Part shown: piece by piece, positions 15,773-25,923 of the stretch
Position numbering within the stretch: the stretch's first letter is position 1
Layout: every line of letters starts with the position of its first letter
From: Bdellovibrio sp. GT3
GTDB lineage: Bacteria > Bdellovibrionota > Bdellovibrionia > Bdellovibrionales > Bdellovibrionaceae
DNA length: 64,000 bases
Assembly (NCBI RefSeq): GCF_037996765.1
Contig: NZ_JBBNAD010000005.1
Coordinates: forward strand, 776,001 to 840,000
Direction of reading: 5' to 3'
Notes under the pieces: generated by a model
Seen by the model: the letters and a program-made list of their open reading frames with translations, nothing else
What the model was told of the DNA's origin: nothing
The model's database searches: none
Made by a program: the position numbers and the translations under genes

Positions 15773-17188
15773 TTAACAATCGTAGTACAAGTGGAACTCG
15801 TAAGGAACTGGTCTTTGCTGTACTGGACGAACTTCTTTGTCGATTTTGTACTGCACCCACGTATCAATCAAGTCTTCACTGAAAACATCGCCCTTTTTCA
15901 AGAAACTGCAGTTTTTCATCAGATTATCCAAGGATTCTTCCAATGTTCCCGGAACAGATGGGATTTTTGCTGCCTCTTGAGGTGGCAATCCGTAGATATC
16001 TTTATCCAAAGGATCGCCCGGATTGATCTTATTGATGATACCGTCCAGGCCCGCCATCAGGATCGCTGCTTCTGCAAGGTAGATGTTCGCAGTAGGATCT
16101 GGAGTACGGAATTCAATACGTTTTGCTTTCGGGTTTGGACCTGAATTTGGAATACGCATCGCCGCAGAGCGGTTTTTGAAGCTGTAAGCCAATTTCGTCG
16201 GAGCTTCAAAGCCCGGAACCAAACGCTTGTAGGAGTTTGTCGTTGGATTGATGATACCGCACAATGCAGGAGCATGTTTTAACACGCCACCGATGTAGTG
16301 CAACGCCATCTCTGACAAACCAGCATACTTGTTACCTGCAAAAAGATTTTTACCATCTTTCCACAAAGACATATGAATGTGCATACCGGAACCATTGTCG
16401 CCAAAGATTGGTTTTGGCATGAATGTCGCCGATTTGCCGTGGCGAGCGCAAACATTCTTAACGATATATTTGAACCACATCATTTTGTCGCCCATGTTCA
16501 GGGCAGTGTCGAATTGGAAATTGATTTCACATTGACCGGCAGAAGCTACTTCGTGGTGATGGCGCTCCACACGCATCCCACAACGTTCCATCTCTTCACA
16601 AATTTCAGAGCGGATGTCTTGCAAGGTATCTGTTGGAAGCGCTGGGAAATAACCTTCTTTGGAGCGGATTTTGTAACCCAAGTTTGCTCCGCCTTCATCG
16701 CGACCTGTATTCCATACAGCTTCATTGCTGTCGACCATATAGAATGCAGAGTTTGGTGTCTGTTCAAAACGAACATCATCAAAAATGAAGAATTCAGCTT
16801 CAGGACCGAAGTACGCTGTATCAGCAATGCCTGTTGACTGCATGTAGGCGATTGCTTTTTTAACGATTTGACGTGGGTCGCGGTCATAAGGCTGCAAGGT
16901 TTCCGGCAGACATACGTCGCAGATCAAAGACAAAGTGGGCATTTCCATGAAAGGATCCATCATTGCTGTCTTGGCGTCAGGTCTGATGATCATGTCAGAC
17001 TCTTCGATGCCTCTCCAGCCGCGAATGGAGCTTCCGTCGAAGCCAAATCCGTTTTCAAATGATTCTTCTTCAAGCTGGTGAAGAGGAATGGTTAAGTGTT
17101 GCCAAGTTCCGATCATGTCACAGAACTTGAGGTCTACCATCTTCGCACCCTTTTCGTGCGCGAATTTTAAAGCTTCCTTCGCAGTCAT
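15773..17188 (-). CDS. glnA: Glutamine synthetase, type I
   Basis: The 471-residue enzyme makes glutamine from glutamate, ammonia and ATP. Motifs are DGSSIRGW near the N-terminus, the metal-binding Glu pair in [22 protein letters not shown], the [13 protein letters not shown]-site segment and the [17 protein letters not shown] arginine region. Tyr399 in [10 protein letters not shown] is at the position of the adenylylated Tyr of GSI-beta enzymes, so adenylyl control is possible. AAGGAG precedes the ATG. It lies 73 bases after glnB in the same direction. Confidence 0.97.
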   Translation of the reverse strand: MTAKEALKFAHEKGAKMVDLKFCDMIGTWQHLTIPLHQLEEESFENGFGFDGSSIRGWRGIEESDMIIRPDAKTAMMDPFMEMPTLSLICDVCLPETLQPYDRDPRQIVKKAIAYMQSTGIADTAYFGPEAEFFIFDDVRFEQTPNSAFYMVDSNEAVWNTGRDEGGANLGYKIRSKEGYFPALPTDTLQDIRSEICEEMERCGMRVERHHHEVASAGQCEINFQFDTALNMGDKMMWFKYIVKNVCARHGKSATFMPKPIFGDNGSGMHIHMSLWKDGKNLFAGNKYAGLSEMALHYIGGVLKHAPALCGIINPTTNSYKRLVPGFEAPTKLAYSFKNRSAAMRIPNSGPNPKAKRIEFRTPDPTANIYLAEAAILMAGLDGIINKINPGDPLDKDIYGLPPQEAAKIPSVPGTLEESLDNLMKNCSFLKKGDVFSEDLIDTWVQYKIDKEVRPVQQRPVPYEFHLYYDC

Positions 17189-17247
17189 TTGCGTCTCCTT
17201 GCAAAAAATAAAATCTAAAAACTTAAATTGCTAACTTGTTCAGCCGT

Positions 17248-17261
17248 AGCCTTGGCGAAGG

Positions 17262-17263
<2 letters not shown>
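17248..17263. repeat. Palindrome related to the element at 7388
   Basis: AGCCTTGGCGAAGGCT contains the TTCGCCAAGGC core seen at 7395-7405, here within the glnB-glnA gap and touching the glnB stop. Such a hairpin could tune expression between the two genes. Confidence 0.4.
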
Positions 17264-17657
<394 letters not shown>

Positions 17658-17837
17658 TTAAATAAAGCAAAAAGGACTCAAGCGATTTTATTATTTTAAT
17701 TTTCACATAACGCGAATCGCCACCCAATTCTAGGTTGAGCACTCTAGTTGTTTTTGGTACACAGCCCGTCCGCGCCGCTTTTTTGAGCAGCGCTTTTGGA
17801 TTCGGAAAACCACTATTGTTGTCAGACCGGGGGGATT

Positions 17838-18440
17838 ATGACTGCAACACGTTTTTTCGTATATGGATCATTGACCGAGGGGATGGTTCATTACACAAAG
17901 ATTCAGAACTTCGTGGAATCATTGAGCTTTGCCAGAATTAAGGCCAAAGCTTATCGTTTGAAGGTCGGCTATCCGGCGCTTGTAAAAGGCGGGGCTGATT
18001 TAGTACCAGGACAACTTGTTGAACTTAAAGCATCGGACCTTTTGGTCAATTTGCTGGATGAGTTTTACGGATACAATAAATTGGATCCGGACAAGAGTCT
18101 TTGCTCCAGAGAAGAAGTGGATGTTTATGTCGAGGGTTGTTCAGGCCCGGTAAAGGCATGGACTTACTTTTTGAATCCACTGAAAATGCCAGTAAATGCT
18201 GCTGTTATTGAAGGCGGTGACTGGAGAAAATCAATTGAGGAACAGCCTTTGATGACATCTAAGTTGACGGACAAGCAGTCGACTTATATTCAACGTCTGG
18301 GACGCTCCACGGGTCGTGAGATCGTACCTATTGATTTGACCCTTTATCGTGAACTGATGAACCTTGAGTTGATCGTTGATAAAGGTCGCAGACTGGCTCT
18401 ATCCAAATTGGGCCAAGAGGTATTTAGACATCTTGGATAA
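17838..18440 (+). CDS. Gamma-glutamylcyclotransferase (AIG2)-like protein
   Basis: The N-terminus RFFVYGSLTEGMVHY carries the substrate-binding YGSL motif of the AIG2/GGCT fold. The next ~100 residues fit that domain: YPALVKGG, VPGQLVEL, LLDEFYGYNK with the expected acidic residue. The C-terminal ~80 residues (from RKSIEEQPL) are helical and not part of the family core. Start at ATG 17838 has GGGGGG upstream. The 3' end overlaps the trmL start by eight bases, so the two are probably translationally coupled. Confidence 0.8.
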   Translation: MTATRFFVYGSLTEGMVHYTKIQNFVESLSFARIKAKAYRLKVGYPALVKGGADLVPGQLVELKASDLLVNLLDEFYGYNKLDPDKSLCSREEVDVYVEGCSGPVKAWTYFLNPLKMPVNAAVIEGGDWRKSIEEQPLMTSKLTDKQSTYIQRLGRSTGREIVPIDLTLYRELMNLELIVDKGRRLALSKLGQEVFRHLG

Positions 18441-18909
18441 TTCAAACAAAGTCTTCCGAATCGTATTGATTGAGCCCGAAATTCCGCAAAACACGGGGAA
18501 TATCGGGCGCACTTGTGTGGCAACGAACTGTGAGCTTCACATCGTCGGTAAGATGGGCTTTGAGATCAATGATACCAATGTAAAACGTGCGGGGCTGGAT
18601 TACTGGCCTCATCTGACGTGGCATCACCACGCGACTTTTGAAGACTGGTGGAAGCTGGTTGAGGATCCGTCGCGCGCGTGGTTTTTCACGACAAAAACCA
18701 AACGCACCTACTTTGAGCCTCAATATCAATCCGGTGACTGGCTGGTATTTGGAAAAGAAACCAAAGGATTGGATCCGGATCTTCTAGCTAAGTTCCCATC
18801 GCAAACTGTGACCATCCCGATGATCGGTGAGGGTTCGCGCAGTTTGAATCTTGCAACAAGTGTTGCGATCGCCGCCTATGAAGGCGTCAGACAAATCAAG
18901 TACACTTAG
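18433..18909 (+). CDS. trmL: tRNA (cytidine/uridine-34 2'-O)-methyltransferase
   Basis: This SPOUT enzyme should methylate the ribose of the wobble base of leucine tRNAs. It has the three SPOUT motifs: EIPQNTGNIGRTCVAT, LVFGKETKGLDPDLL and SRSLNLATSVAIAAYE, forming the trefoil knot and SAM site. From TTG 18433 the product is 158 residues, the usual TrmL length. A longer form from ATG 18376 would overlap the previous gene by 65 bases and add no family sequence. Confidence 0.92.
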   Translation: MDNSNKVFRIVLIEPEIPQNTGNIGRTCVATNCELHIVGKMGFEINDTNVKRAGLDYWPHLTWHHHATFEDWWKLVEDPSRAWFFTTKTKRTYFEPQYQSGDWLVFGKETKGLDPDLLAKFPSQTVTIPMIGEGSRSLNLATSVAIAAYEGVRQIKYT

Positions 18910-19081
18910 TTCGCTCGGTGATTTTGCAATATGGGATTAAAATCCATTAATGCAAGTAAGGTAGTTTCATTTTTTTATATTTATTTTTTCCTCTCGAGCG
19001 TGTCTGTTGGTCCTAAGTCTGGGTTTACGAATTTCCGAGTGATCTCGCGTCAATGACGCGCATAAAAAATGCCCACTTGCC

Positions 19082-19110
19082 TTGCAGCTCACATGTCATC
19101 GCGCTATCCT
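19082..19110 (+). promoter_or_regulatory. Candidate promoter giving a leaderless secA mRNA
   Basis: TTGCAG (19082-19087) and TATCCT (19105-19110) are spaced by 17 bases, and the secA ATG lies eight bases after the -10 box. There is no Shine-Dalgarno sequence before the ATG, so transcription would start at or next to it. Confidence 0.5.
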
Positions 19111-19118
19111 TATCCCCT

Positions 19119-21794
19119 ATGGTAACGCAAATACTTACAAAACTATTCGGAACGAAACACGACCGTGAAATGAAAAAGATCCAACCTATGGTGGATCGTA
19201 TCAATGCCTTGGAACCACAAATGAAGGCGCTTACGGATGAACAACTAAAAGCAAAAACTCCTGAGTTCCAGGAACGTTTGAAAAAAGGCGAAACTGTTGA
19301 CGACATTTTGCCGGAAGCGTTTGCAGTCTGCCGTGAAGCTTCGATTCGCGTTCTGGGCATGCGCCACTACGACGTTCAGTTGATCGGTGGTATCGTTCTT
19401 AACAGCGGCAAGATCGCGGAGATGAGAACGGGTGAAGGTAAAACCCTGGTGGCTACTTTGCCGGTTTACTTGAATGCTCTTACTGGTCGCGGTGTTCACG
19501 TTGTGACAGTGAATGACTATCTGGTTCGTCGTGACTCTGAGCACATGGGTCGTCTGTACGGCTGGTTGGGTCTTACCACGGGTATCATCGTTCACGGTTT
19601 GAACGATCAACAGCGTAAAGAAATGTACGCTTGTGATGTTACTTATTGCACGAACAATGAACTTGGTTTCGACTACCTTCGTGACAACATGAAGTTTGAT
19701 TTGAACGATTACGTTCAACGTCCTCACTATTATTCGATCGTGGATGAGTGTGACTCCATCCTGGTCGACGAAGCACGTACTCCGCTGATCATTTCCGGTC
19801 CGGCAGAGGCTTCCACTGAAAAATACCAAATCGTTAACGCCATCATCCCGCACTTGAAGCGCGAAACTCACTTCACAATGGAAGAGAAATCCAAAACGGC
19901 TTCTTTGACAGATGAAGGTAATGCGAAAGTTGAAGAACTGTTGGGCGTGGGCAATCTTTACGATCCACAGAACATCGAACTTCTTCACCACGTTTATCAA
20001 GGTTTGAAGGCTCACTATCTGTATCGTCTTGATGTGGAATACATGATCAAAGACGGCGAAATCGTGATCGTGGACGAGTTCACAGGCCGTTTGATGCCGG
20101 GTCGTCGTTGGTCTGATGGTCTACATCAGGCGATCGAGGCGAAAGAAGGCGTTGAAGTTAAGTCTGAGAACCAAACTTTGGCGACTATCACTTTCCAAAA
20201 CTACTTCCGTATGTACGCGAAACTTTCCGGTATGACGGGTACAGCAGACACTGAGGCGGTGGAGTTCAAAAAGATCTACAACCTTGATGTGAACGTGATC
20301 CCGACAAATAAACCGATCCGCCGTATGGATGAAGAGGACGTTGTCTATAAATCTGAGAAAGCCAAATACAAGGCAATCACAGCAGACATCAAGGAACGCT
20401 CCACTAAAGGTCAACCGATCCTGGTGGGTACTGCTTCCATCGAGAAATCCGAAGCTTTAAGCCGCTACCTTCGTAATGAAGGCATCAGACATGAAGTTTT
20501 GAATGCAAAACACCATGAGCGCGAAGCCGAGATCATTGCTCAGGCCGGTCGTAAAGGTTCTGTGACTATCGCAACAAATATGGCAGGTCGTGGTACCGAC
20601 ATCATGCTGGGTGGTAACGCCGAGATGCTTGCGAAGTCCGCTGTTGGTAACGACGAGTCTCCGGAATACACAGAGGCTTTGGCCAAAGTAAAAGGCCAGG
20701 TTGAAAAAGAACGCGCAGAAGTGCGTGAGCTTGGTGGTTTGTACATTATCGGTACTGAACGCCATGAATCCCGTCGTATCGACAATCAGTTGCGTGGTCG
20801 TTCTGGTCGTCAAGGTGACCCGGGTGAGTCTCGCTTCTATCTTTCTTTGGAAGATAACTTGATGCGTATCTTCAACGGTGAACGTATCCAAAAAATCATG
20901 GAAATGTTGAACATCCCTGAAGACGAACCAATCACAGCGAAAATGGTGACGAACGCGGTTGAGGGTGCTCAACGTAAAGTCGAAGGTCATCAATTTGATA
21001 TTCGTAAAAACCTAATGGACTACGACACTGTTATGAACAACCAACGTAACGCGATCTACGGAATGCGCCGTCGTTTGTTGGAAGGACAGGAAGTTGAACG
21101 TTCTGTTTTGGACATGCTTGGTGATGTGGTTTCCAATATCCTGGACACTTACGTTCCTGAAGATGGCAAAAAAGAAGAGATCAACACGGAAGGCTTGAAC
21201 AACTCGTTGGCACAAACTTTCGGTTTCAGAATTGACCTGGAAAACAGAGCTATTAATTCTGACATGATCATTGATCAGGTTCGTGCCGGCGTTAAAGCTG
21301 TTTACGACCGTCAAAAAGAATCCATGGGACCATTCTTTGAACAAGTTCAAAAGATGATCATGCTTCAGTCCATTGACCATCACTGGAAAATGCACTTGGC
21401 GATCATCGATAAGCTTAAAGAAGGTATCGGTTTGCGTGGTTATGCTCAAAAAGATCCTTTGATTGAGTATAAAAAAGAAGCGTTCCTGGCGTTTGAAAAA
21501 CTGAACAACACCATCAAGGGCGATGCGATTGAAAAAATCATGCGCGTTCAACTTGTGCCTCAACAGTCTGAAGAGGAAGTGTTGGAAAGCCTGCGCCCAG
21601 AGGAATCAGATTTGGATGATTTGGATTATTCTTCTCCTGCGGAGTCGGACATCGGTCATTCTCTTCCGGATTTGAGCGGTCCAAATGAACCTCCAAAACG
21701 TAAAATGACTTTCCAAAGCGGCCCTGCAGATGATCGTCCGATGAATCGCGAAGAGCGTCGTCGTATCGAAAAAGCGGGCAAAGGAAAAAAATAA
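19119..21794 (+). CDS. secA: Preprotein translocase ATPase SecA
   Basis: The ~891-residue motor drives proteins through SecYEG. Family sequence starts at [20 protein letters not shown]. Walker A is in [13 protein letters not shown], the DEAD-like box in [19 protein letters not shown], and the second nucleotide-binding fold has [17 protein letters not shown] and [13 protein letters not shown]. The helical scaffold is intact. The C-terminus ends in a basic stretch, [15 protein letters not shown], and lacks the usual Cys-x-Cys...Cys-His zinc motif. There is no ribosome-binding site; a promoter-like pair just upstream suggests a leaderless message. An in-frame ATG at 19053 would add 22 residues with no homology. 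Confidence 0.97.
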   Translation: MVTQILTKLFGTKHDREMKKIQPMVDRINALEPQMKALTDEQLKAKTPEFQERLKKGETVDDILPEAFAVCREASIRVLGMRHYDVQLIGGIVLNSGKIAEMRTGEGKTLVATLPVYLNALTGRGVHVVTVNDYLVRRDSEHMGRLYGWLGLTTGIIVHGLNDQQRKEMYACDVTYCTNNELGFDYLRDNMKFDLNDYVQRPHYYSIVDECDSILVDEARTPLIISGPAEASTEKYQIVNAIIPHLKRETHFTMEEKSKTASLTDEGNAKVEELLGVGNLYDPQNIELLHHVYQGLKAHYLYRLDVEYMIKDGEIVIVDEFTGRLMPGRRWSDGLHQAIEAKEGVEVKSENQTLATITFQNYFRMYAKLSGMTGTADTEAVEFKKIYNLDVNVIPTNKPIRRMDEEDVVYKSEKAKYKAITADIKERSTKGQPILVGTASIEKSEALSRYLRNEGIRHEVLNAKHHEREAEIIAQAGRKGSVTIATNMAGRGTDIMLGGNAEMLAKSAVGNDESPEYTEALAKVKGQVEKERAEVRELGGLYIIGTERHESRRIDNQLRGRSGRQGDPGESRFYLSLEDNLMRIFNGERIQKIMEMLNIPEDEPITAKMVTNAVEGAQRKVEGHQFDIRKNLMDYDTVMNNQRNAIYGMRRRLLEGQEVERSVLDMLGDVVSNILDTYVPEDGKKEEINTEGLNNSLAQTFGFRIDLENRAINSDMIIDQVRAGVKAVYDRQKESMGPFFEQVQKMIMLQSIDHHWKMHLAIIDKLKEGIGLRGYAQKDPLIEYKKEAFLAFEKLNNTIKGDAIEKIMRVQLVPQQSEEEVLESLRPEESDLDDLDYSSPAESDIGHSLPDLSGPNEPPKRKMTFQSGPADDRPMNREERRRIEKAGKGKK

Positions 21795-22550
21795 TTGGTT
21801 CACTGTCCGAGCTGCCAACAACCAGTAGAGATTCTGGATAAACACCTGGGGACGCTATTCACGTGTCCCCTGTGTGCGGCAGTTTTCTTTGTAAACTGGG
21901 ACGGTCAACCCGAGGTTGCGTCCCACGAAGTCGAACAGGAAACCCCGGAGCAAAACGACAATGGTTTTGTTCCTCCCATCGCAGATCAATATCAGGATCA
22001 GTATCAAGATCAATATATCGAGCCCACTGAAGAGCCCCACTTTCAGGCAAATGCTGACAGTTTCGGCGAAGTGAATGCGGATCATGCCGGTGAAGGTTTT
22101 GAATCAACACCTCTGACTGAGCAGTACTCTGAACAGCTGTCAGTGGCCGCAACGGAATCCGAACCTGCTTACGATATCGGTTCCAATGAAAGTTTCGATT
22201 ATTCTGAAAATTTGAATCAGCCAGCGGAGCCAATCATTCCTCCAGCCACCTCAGACGATGCGAATTTTGCGGATGTCCTTGATTTTGCCAATGCGAATAC
22301 CACGGCGGGGAATTTCTCCTATGCCGTGATCATTGAAGGTCTGGACAGCAGTCAGTTGGTTTATCAGCTGAAAGAGGCCATTACGGATTCAAAGTTTGGC
22401 TGGGATGTGAGTGAATTACTAACTCACATTGGTGGTGGTCGCCTGATCATTAAGGGCTTAAGCCCAGCTAAAGCTTCCGTGCTAATCAACCGAATTAAAT
22501 ATCTGCCTTTTAAAATTTCTTGGAGGCAAGATGTTCTCTCTGGCTCTTAA
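21795..22550 (+). CDS. Zinc-ribbon protein abutting secA
   Basis: The TTG start at 21795 follows the secA stop with no gap. The N-terminus has a Cys4 zinc ribbon (VHCPSCQQPVE, TCPLCAAVFFVNW). Then comes a ~130-residue acidic Gln/Glu/Asn-rich linker that includes three DQY(Q) units in tandem. The last ~80 residues form a compact domain (YAVIIEGLDSSQLVYQLKEA, GGGRLIIKGLSPAKASVLI) with two alpha/beta units that I cannot name. Translation is surely coupled to secA. Its 3' end overlaps the next gene by 20 bases. Its function is unknown. Confidence 0.75.
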   Translation: MVHCPSCQQPVEILDKHLGTLFTCPLCAAVFFVNWDGQPEVASHEVEQETPEQNDNGFVPPIADQYQDQYQDQYIEPTEEPHFQANADSFGEVNADHAGEGFESTPLTEQYSEQLSVAATESEPAYDIGSNESFDYSENLNQPAEPIIPPATSDDANFADVLDFANANTTAGNFSYAVIIEGLDSSQLVYQLKEAITDSKFGWDVSELLTHIGGGRLIIKGLSPAKASVLINRIKYLPFKISWRQDVLSGS

Positions 22551-23145
22551 ATCATTTTTGGTTTTATTGATGGTAATGTCCGTTGCTATGGCTGCGTTTG
22601 CCAGCGAGGGTGGCGGTCACGGCGGTGGCGAAGCCGAGGGCGAAAAGAAGGAAGAGGCCCCTAAGGTTGAAGTCAAAGCTGAAGAAAGCTATGACAAGGT
22701 GGCTGCCCGGGTTTCCGCTCTGGAAGCCAAAATCAAGTCAGGCCAGGAAGAAATCGAAAAGCTGATTGAAGCCAAGGCCCATACCAAAGAACCCGCTGCT
22801 GTGAATGACATCGTTAAACAGATGCTGACCCTGCATAAAGATTTGAAAAAGAATGTGGAAGAATACAATCAGGCTCGTGGTCTGATGAAGTATCGCTATC
22901 CTGAAAAAGGGCTTACGACCAAGCGCGAATATGAGCGAATTGAAGTGAAATCCCTGGACGACATGGAATCTCAGATGAGTTTGTCGTCTTCGGTGAATCG
23001 CACTTTAAAGAAGGTTCGTACGCAGTATGAATCCCCGGAAGGTGTAAAACAGCACACCTCGGGAGATCAGGTTTCCGCGTCCCAGGGCTCTAAAAAAGCA
23101 CCTAAGGCTCCGGAACTGACTGAGCCGGTGATTCTAAAAAAATAA
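22531..23145 (+). CDS. Secreted coiled-coil protein of unknown function
   Basis: GGAGG lies four bases before the ATG, inside the preceding gene. A signal peptide (ending about AAFASEGGG) leads to a short Gly/His-rich stretch, a Lys/Glu-rich segment and a predicted coiled coil (about residues 57-115: VSALEAKIKSGQEEIEKLIE). The tail is Ser/Lys/Pro-rich. No domain is recognised; a periplasmic structural role is possible. It is probably translated with the zinc-ribbon gene. Confidence 0.68.
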   Translation: MFSLALKSFLVLLMVMSVAMAAFASEGGGHGGGEAEGEKKEEAPKVEVKAEESYDKVAARVSALEAKIKSGQEEIEKLIEAKAHTKEPAAVNDIVKQMLTLHKDLKKNVEEYNQARGLMKYRYPEKGLTTKREYERIEVKSLDDMESQMSLSSSVNRTLKKVRTQYESPEGVKQHTSGDQVSASQGSKKAPKAPELTEPVILKK

Positions 23146-23227
23146 CTGTCTCAAACTGATACAACGTGTTCTTGTCACCTTTCCGTCATAGGCCGAAACT
23201 GATATCTTATAAAGGTGTGGGGGAAAC

Positions 23228-23671
23228 ATGTTCCGACTGATGTCGATTCCAATCGTCGTTCTAGGGCTGCTCACGTCAGCTTGTCAGACATCTATGCTGA
23301 AGCAATTCGATTCCATCAAACCAGGTATGGAAAAGGATGATGTTTTGGATATTATGGGAAGCCCCAATCAAACGCAACGGGTATCCGGCAAGGACCGTTG
23401 GTACTATACCTTCTATGACAAACGCATGCGCTTTCAAAAAGAAGTTCAATTCGTTGATGGCATGGCGATCTATATAGGCGAAGTGGCGCAACCTGTGGCG
23501 GAGCAATCTGCGGCGGCAGTTGATGCCCGAAATGAAACCTACAATAAACAGGTCGATGAAGAAATCAAAAAAGAAGTACTGGAAAATCGTAAAGCCTATG
23601 ATGCTTACGAGGCGCAAACGCGTGGAACCGATAAGGTTCGCTATCTTCCGCAGTTTGAACCTATTCGCTGA
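23228..23671 (+). CDS. BamE/SmpA-like outer-membrane lipoprotein
   Basis: The signal ends in LLTSAC (Cys19), followed by the SmpA/OmlA pattern: FDSIKPGMEKDDVLDIMGSP, a W-Y-Y-T-F strand and QKEVQFVDGMAIYIG. BamE proteins support the beta-barrel assembly machine, but this fold also occurs in other lipoproteins. The C-terminal ~50 residues form a charged helix not found in short BamE proteins. GGGGG lies before the ATG. It overlaps the opposite-strand gene by 11 bases. Confidence 0.75.
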   Translation: MFRLMSIPIVVLGLLTSACQTSMLKQFDSIKPGMEKDDVLDIMGSPNQTQRVSGKDRWYYTFYDKRMRFQKEVQFVDGMAIYIGEVAQPVAEQSAAAVDARNETYNKQVDEEIKKEVLENRKAYDAYEAQTRGTDKVRYLPQFEPIR

Positions 23672-24257
23672 AGTTTAGCGGTGTGCCCAGAACAGAAATG
23701 ATTTCGTAACCAGAGACTTCCAAAGACTCCGATTGGTCAGAGCTGACAAGTTTAATTCCCGTCCAAACCCATTGGTAATTTTGCTGTCTTGGCAAATCAA
23801 CAATAATGCCTTCCAAGTGCAGGCCATCCGGAGCCACTCTGCAGGAACCGCGAACGATAGTGCGTGGAACCTCGCCGGATTCGGCCATTCCTTCAGCGGA
23901 AAAATGCAGTTCAATTTTTGGAAAGCGATGACAAACGGAAATCTTCGCACCAGCTTCATCACTCATGAAAAAATGACCCAGATGCAAGCGCATCCCGTCG
24001 CTGTAGTCTGTGACTTGAGCACTTTTCAATAGCTGATACTTAAACGCTTTTTGAAATTCCTTGGGATTTGATTCGGACAAATCAGAACTCGCCATGGCTG
24101 TGTCCATTGCCGCTTCCTGCTCTGTGGAAGCGATTTTGCGGCTGCTCGAGAATTGATTGTTCATGTAGGTGATCCCCACAGGCAGTGCCAGCAAAAATAA
24201 AATTGCGATTTTGGTTTTCGGTGATCTTTTGGATACGGGCTTTTGTTCGTCGCTCAT
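23661..24257 (-). CDS. Membrane-anchored periplasmic protein of unknown function
   Basis: A basic cytoplasmic start (KPVSKRSPKTK) leads into one membrane segment (IAILFLLALPVGITYM) and a ~165-residue outer part that looks strand-rich, with two cysteines. No family is recognised. It starts one base after the stop of the matrixin-like protease gene, so the pair is an operon and may work together. Confidence 0.65.
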   Translation of the reverse strand: MSDEQKPVSKRSPKTKIAILFLLALPVGITYMNNQFSSSRKIASTEQEAAMDTAMASSDLSESNPKEFQKAFKYQLLKSAQVTDYSDGMRLHLGHFFMSDEAGAKISVCHRFPKIELHFSAEGMAESGEVPRTIVRGSCRVAPDGLHLEGIIVDLPRQQNYQWVWTGIKLVSSDQSESLEVSGYEIISVLGTPLNFSE

Positions 24258-24258
24258 T

Positions 24259-24891
24259 TTAGTACTCGCATTTCAATGCTTTACGATCCGCATCTGTTAA
24301 GACATCACGTTTTGTACCGGCATTCAAGACGGGCCACATGACGGTTGACAGTGTGGAGCGATGTTTGAGACCCAGGACGTGTCCAAATTCATGAATCAAC
24401 AAGCTGCTCAGGTGAAGATCCGATGTGAGTTCCGGATTTTCTATATAGAAATGGTAGTACTTTGAGTTAATGGTCATGTCGGACTCAATGATTTGATTTC
24501 CTGACCAGTAAAGAGTTGTGATGGCTTGGTAGTTTGGCGATTTGGTCCAATTCGGATTCCAATAAATTCCGTTGCGGCTGTCTTTGCCGCCTTCGTAGGA
24601 AAGATCGTCTTCATTAACTATATCAAACAGTTTTAAGCCAGCTGCATCTTCCCAAATTTGTGCGGCAGCGCGGATGACCGCTTCGTTGGGAAGCGCTTCG
24701 CGACTGATAAACATGCGAACTGGCAGGCGTGATTTCCATGAGACGCGTTGTCCATATACGTTTTGAACAAATCCACATTCATCCTGCGCGGCACTTGCAA
24801 GTGTTGTGTCTGTTCCAGGGCCCAATGTGACACCTTGGCTACATCCACTCACTACAAAGCACAGCAAAACGAATACGAAAATTTTGTACAT
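24259..24891 (-). CDS. Matrixin-like (M10 family) zinc metalloprotease lipoprotein
   Basis: The signal ends in FVVSGC (Cys17). The catalytic zinc motif of metzincins is complete as HEFGHVLGLKH (residues 167-177), followed by a Met-turn-like VMWPVL about nine residues on. The domain before it (VRMFISREALPNEAVIRAAAQIW) fits the matrixin fold. It should be a lipid-anchored endopeptidase at the cell surface or in the periplasm, plausible in protein turnover or predation. No propeptide cysteine switch is seen. A TAAACT box lies six bases before the ATG and there is no clear ribosome-binding site. Confidence 0.85.
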   Translation of the reverse strand: MYKIFVFVLLCFVVSGCSQGVTLGPGTDTTLASAAQDECGFVQNVYGQRVSWKSRLPVRMFISREALPNEAVIRAAAQIWEDAAGLKLFDIVNEDDLSYEGGKDSRNGIYWNPNWTKSPNYQAITTLYWSGNQIIESDMTINSKYYHFYIENPELTSDLHLSSLLIHEFGHVLGLKHRSTLSTVMWPVLNAGTKRDVLTDADRKALKCEY

Positions 24892-24971
24892 ATTCTCAGT
24901 TTACACGGAAAGCGAATGCAGGCGAATGGGTGCATTGTGTTCTCGACCTTCGACTGGTCCTGTGTCCTTCC

Positions 24972-25000
24972 TTGCCTCGTGAAGTCGCCCGGCGTAGGCT
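24972..25000 (+). promoter_or_regulatory. Candidate promoter giving a leaderless mRNA
   Basis: TTGCCT (24972-24977) and TAGGCT (24995-25000) are spaced by 17 bases. The ATG at 25007 lies six bases downstream and has no Shine-Dalgarno sequence. Confidence 0.42.
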
Positions 25001-25006
25001 TTGGGC

Positions 25007-25750
25007 ATGATAAATTTTAAATTCGCGAATAAAAATACTGTCGTTACAGGTGGCGCGGCTGGCATTGGGCTTGAGATTGTTCAAAGCTTTCTGGCTGCGG
25101 GTGGAAATGTTTCTGTCTGGGATTACTCGGAAAAGGCTCTGGCTCAGGCTTCCGGGGAATTGTCCAAGTACGGGGCGCAAGTTCAATACGTGCAGGTGGA
25201 TATTACGGACCGCGAATCCGTTGCCAAAGCGACTTCGGGGCTGCCGTGGGCTGTGGATATTCTTGTGAATAACGCCGGAATCACGCGCGACAAGTCTTTT
25301 GCAAAAATGGGCGCGGACGATTGGGATGCTGTCATCAACACGAATCTGACGGGATTATTTAACGTTACGAAGTCCTTGTTGGAAAAATTCAATCCAAACT
25401 CCAATCACAAACGCATTATCAACATTTCTTCCGTTGTTGGTTTGTACGGAAACTTTGGTCAGACGAATTATGCCGCAGCAAAATCAGGCGTGATCGGAAT
25501 GACCAAAACTTGGGGCAAAGAATTGGGGCGCAAAGGATTTACATCTAATGCGATCGCCCCGGGCTTTATCAACACCGCAATGACGAAAGCGATGCCGAAA
25601 GAGGCGATCGACGCTATGGCGGCTAAGATTCCGGTGATGCGCCTTGGCGAGACTTCGGATATTGCGAATGCCGTTCTGTTTTTGGCTTCTGAGCAAGCGG
25701 CCTACATCAATGCGACAGTGTTAAGCGTTGATGGCGGTATCACTTTATAA
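25007..25750 (+). CDS. Short-chain dehydrogenase, FabG-like 3-oxoacyl reductase
   Basis: The ~247-residue protein has the classical SDR motifs: TGGAAGIGLE for the cofactor, NNAG, a catalytic Ser in INISSVVGLYG, Y-A-A-A-K, and the C-terminal SVDGG. FabG reduces 3-oxoacyl-ACP, but several SDRs (acetoacetyl-CoA reductase among them) look alike. It is not beside other fatty-acid synthesis genes, so a role outside core synthesis is possible. ATG 25007 is chosen over TTG 25001. Confidence 0.88.
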   Translation: MINFKFANKNTVVTGGAAGIGLEIVQSFLAAGGNVSVWDYSEKALAQASGELSKYGAQVQYVQVDITDRESVAKATSGLPWAVDILVNNAGITRDKSFAKMGADDWDAVINTNLTGLFNVTKSLLEKFNPNSNHKRIINISSVVGLYGNFGQTNYAAAKSGVIGMTKTWGKELGRKGFTSNAIAPGFINTAMTKAMPKEAIDAMAAKIPVMRLGETSDIANAVLFLASEQAAYINATVLSVDGGITL

Positions 25751-25923
25751 GCCAAATTGAGAGCGAGTATCAGTGCTGATATTTCACCTTTTGCGGCGCA
25801 ACAACTCCATCTGGACGAGATAGTGTAATTAGTTGCGGTCCCTAGGGTTTTCCGGTACTTAACTTAGATTATATTACAATACTGTGACAAAACTTTTTTG
25901 CGTCCCCTTGGGAGTGCCAGCCT

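Noticed and set aside
18376-18432. Longer trmL start at ATG 18376
   Set aside because: It would overlap the upstream gene by 65 bases and add residues that have no counterpart in the family; TTG 18433 gives the usual length.
19053-19118. 22-residue N-terminal extension of SecA or a SecM-like leader peptide
   Set aside because: The extension has no homology or ribosome-binding site, and SecA homology starts at 19119. No separate leader peptide with a stop before secA is visible.
19245-21563. Long minus-strand frames opposite secA (up to 256 codons)
   Set aside because: They lie wholly within secA, have no ribosome-binding site and encode no recognisable protein; codon bias of the real gene keeps the opposite frame open.
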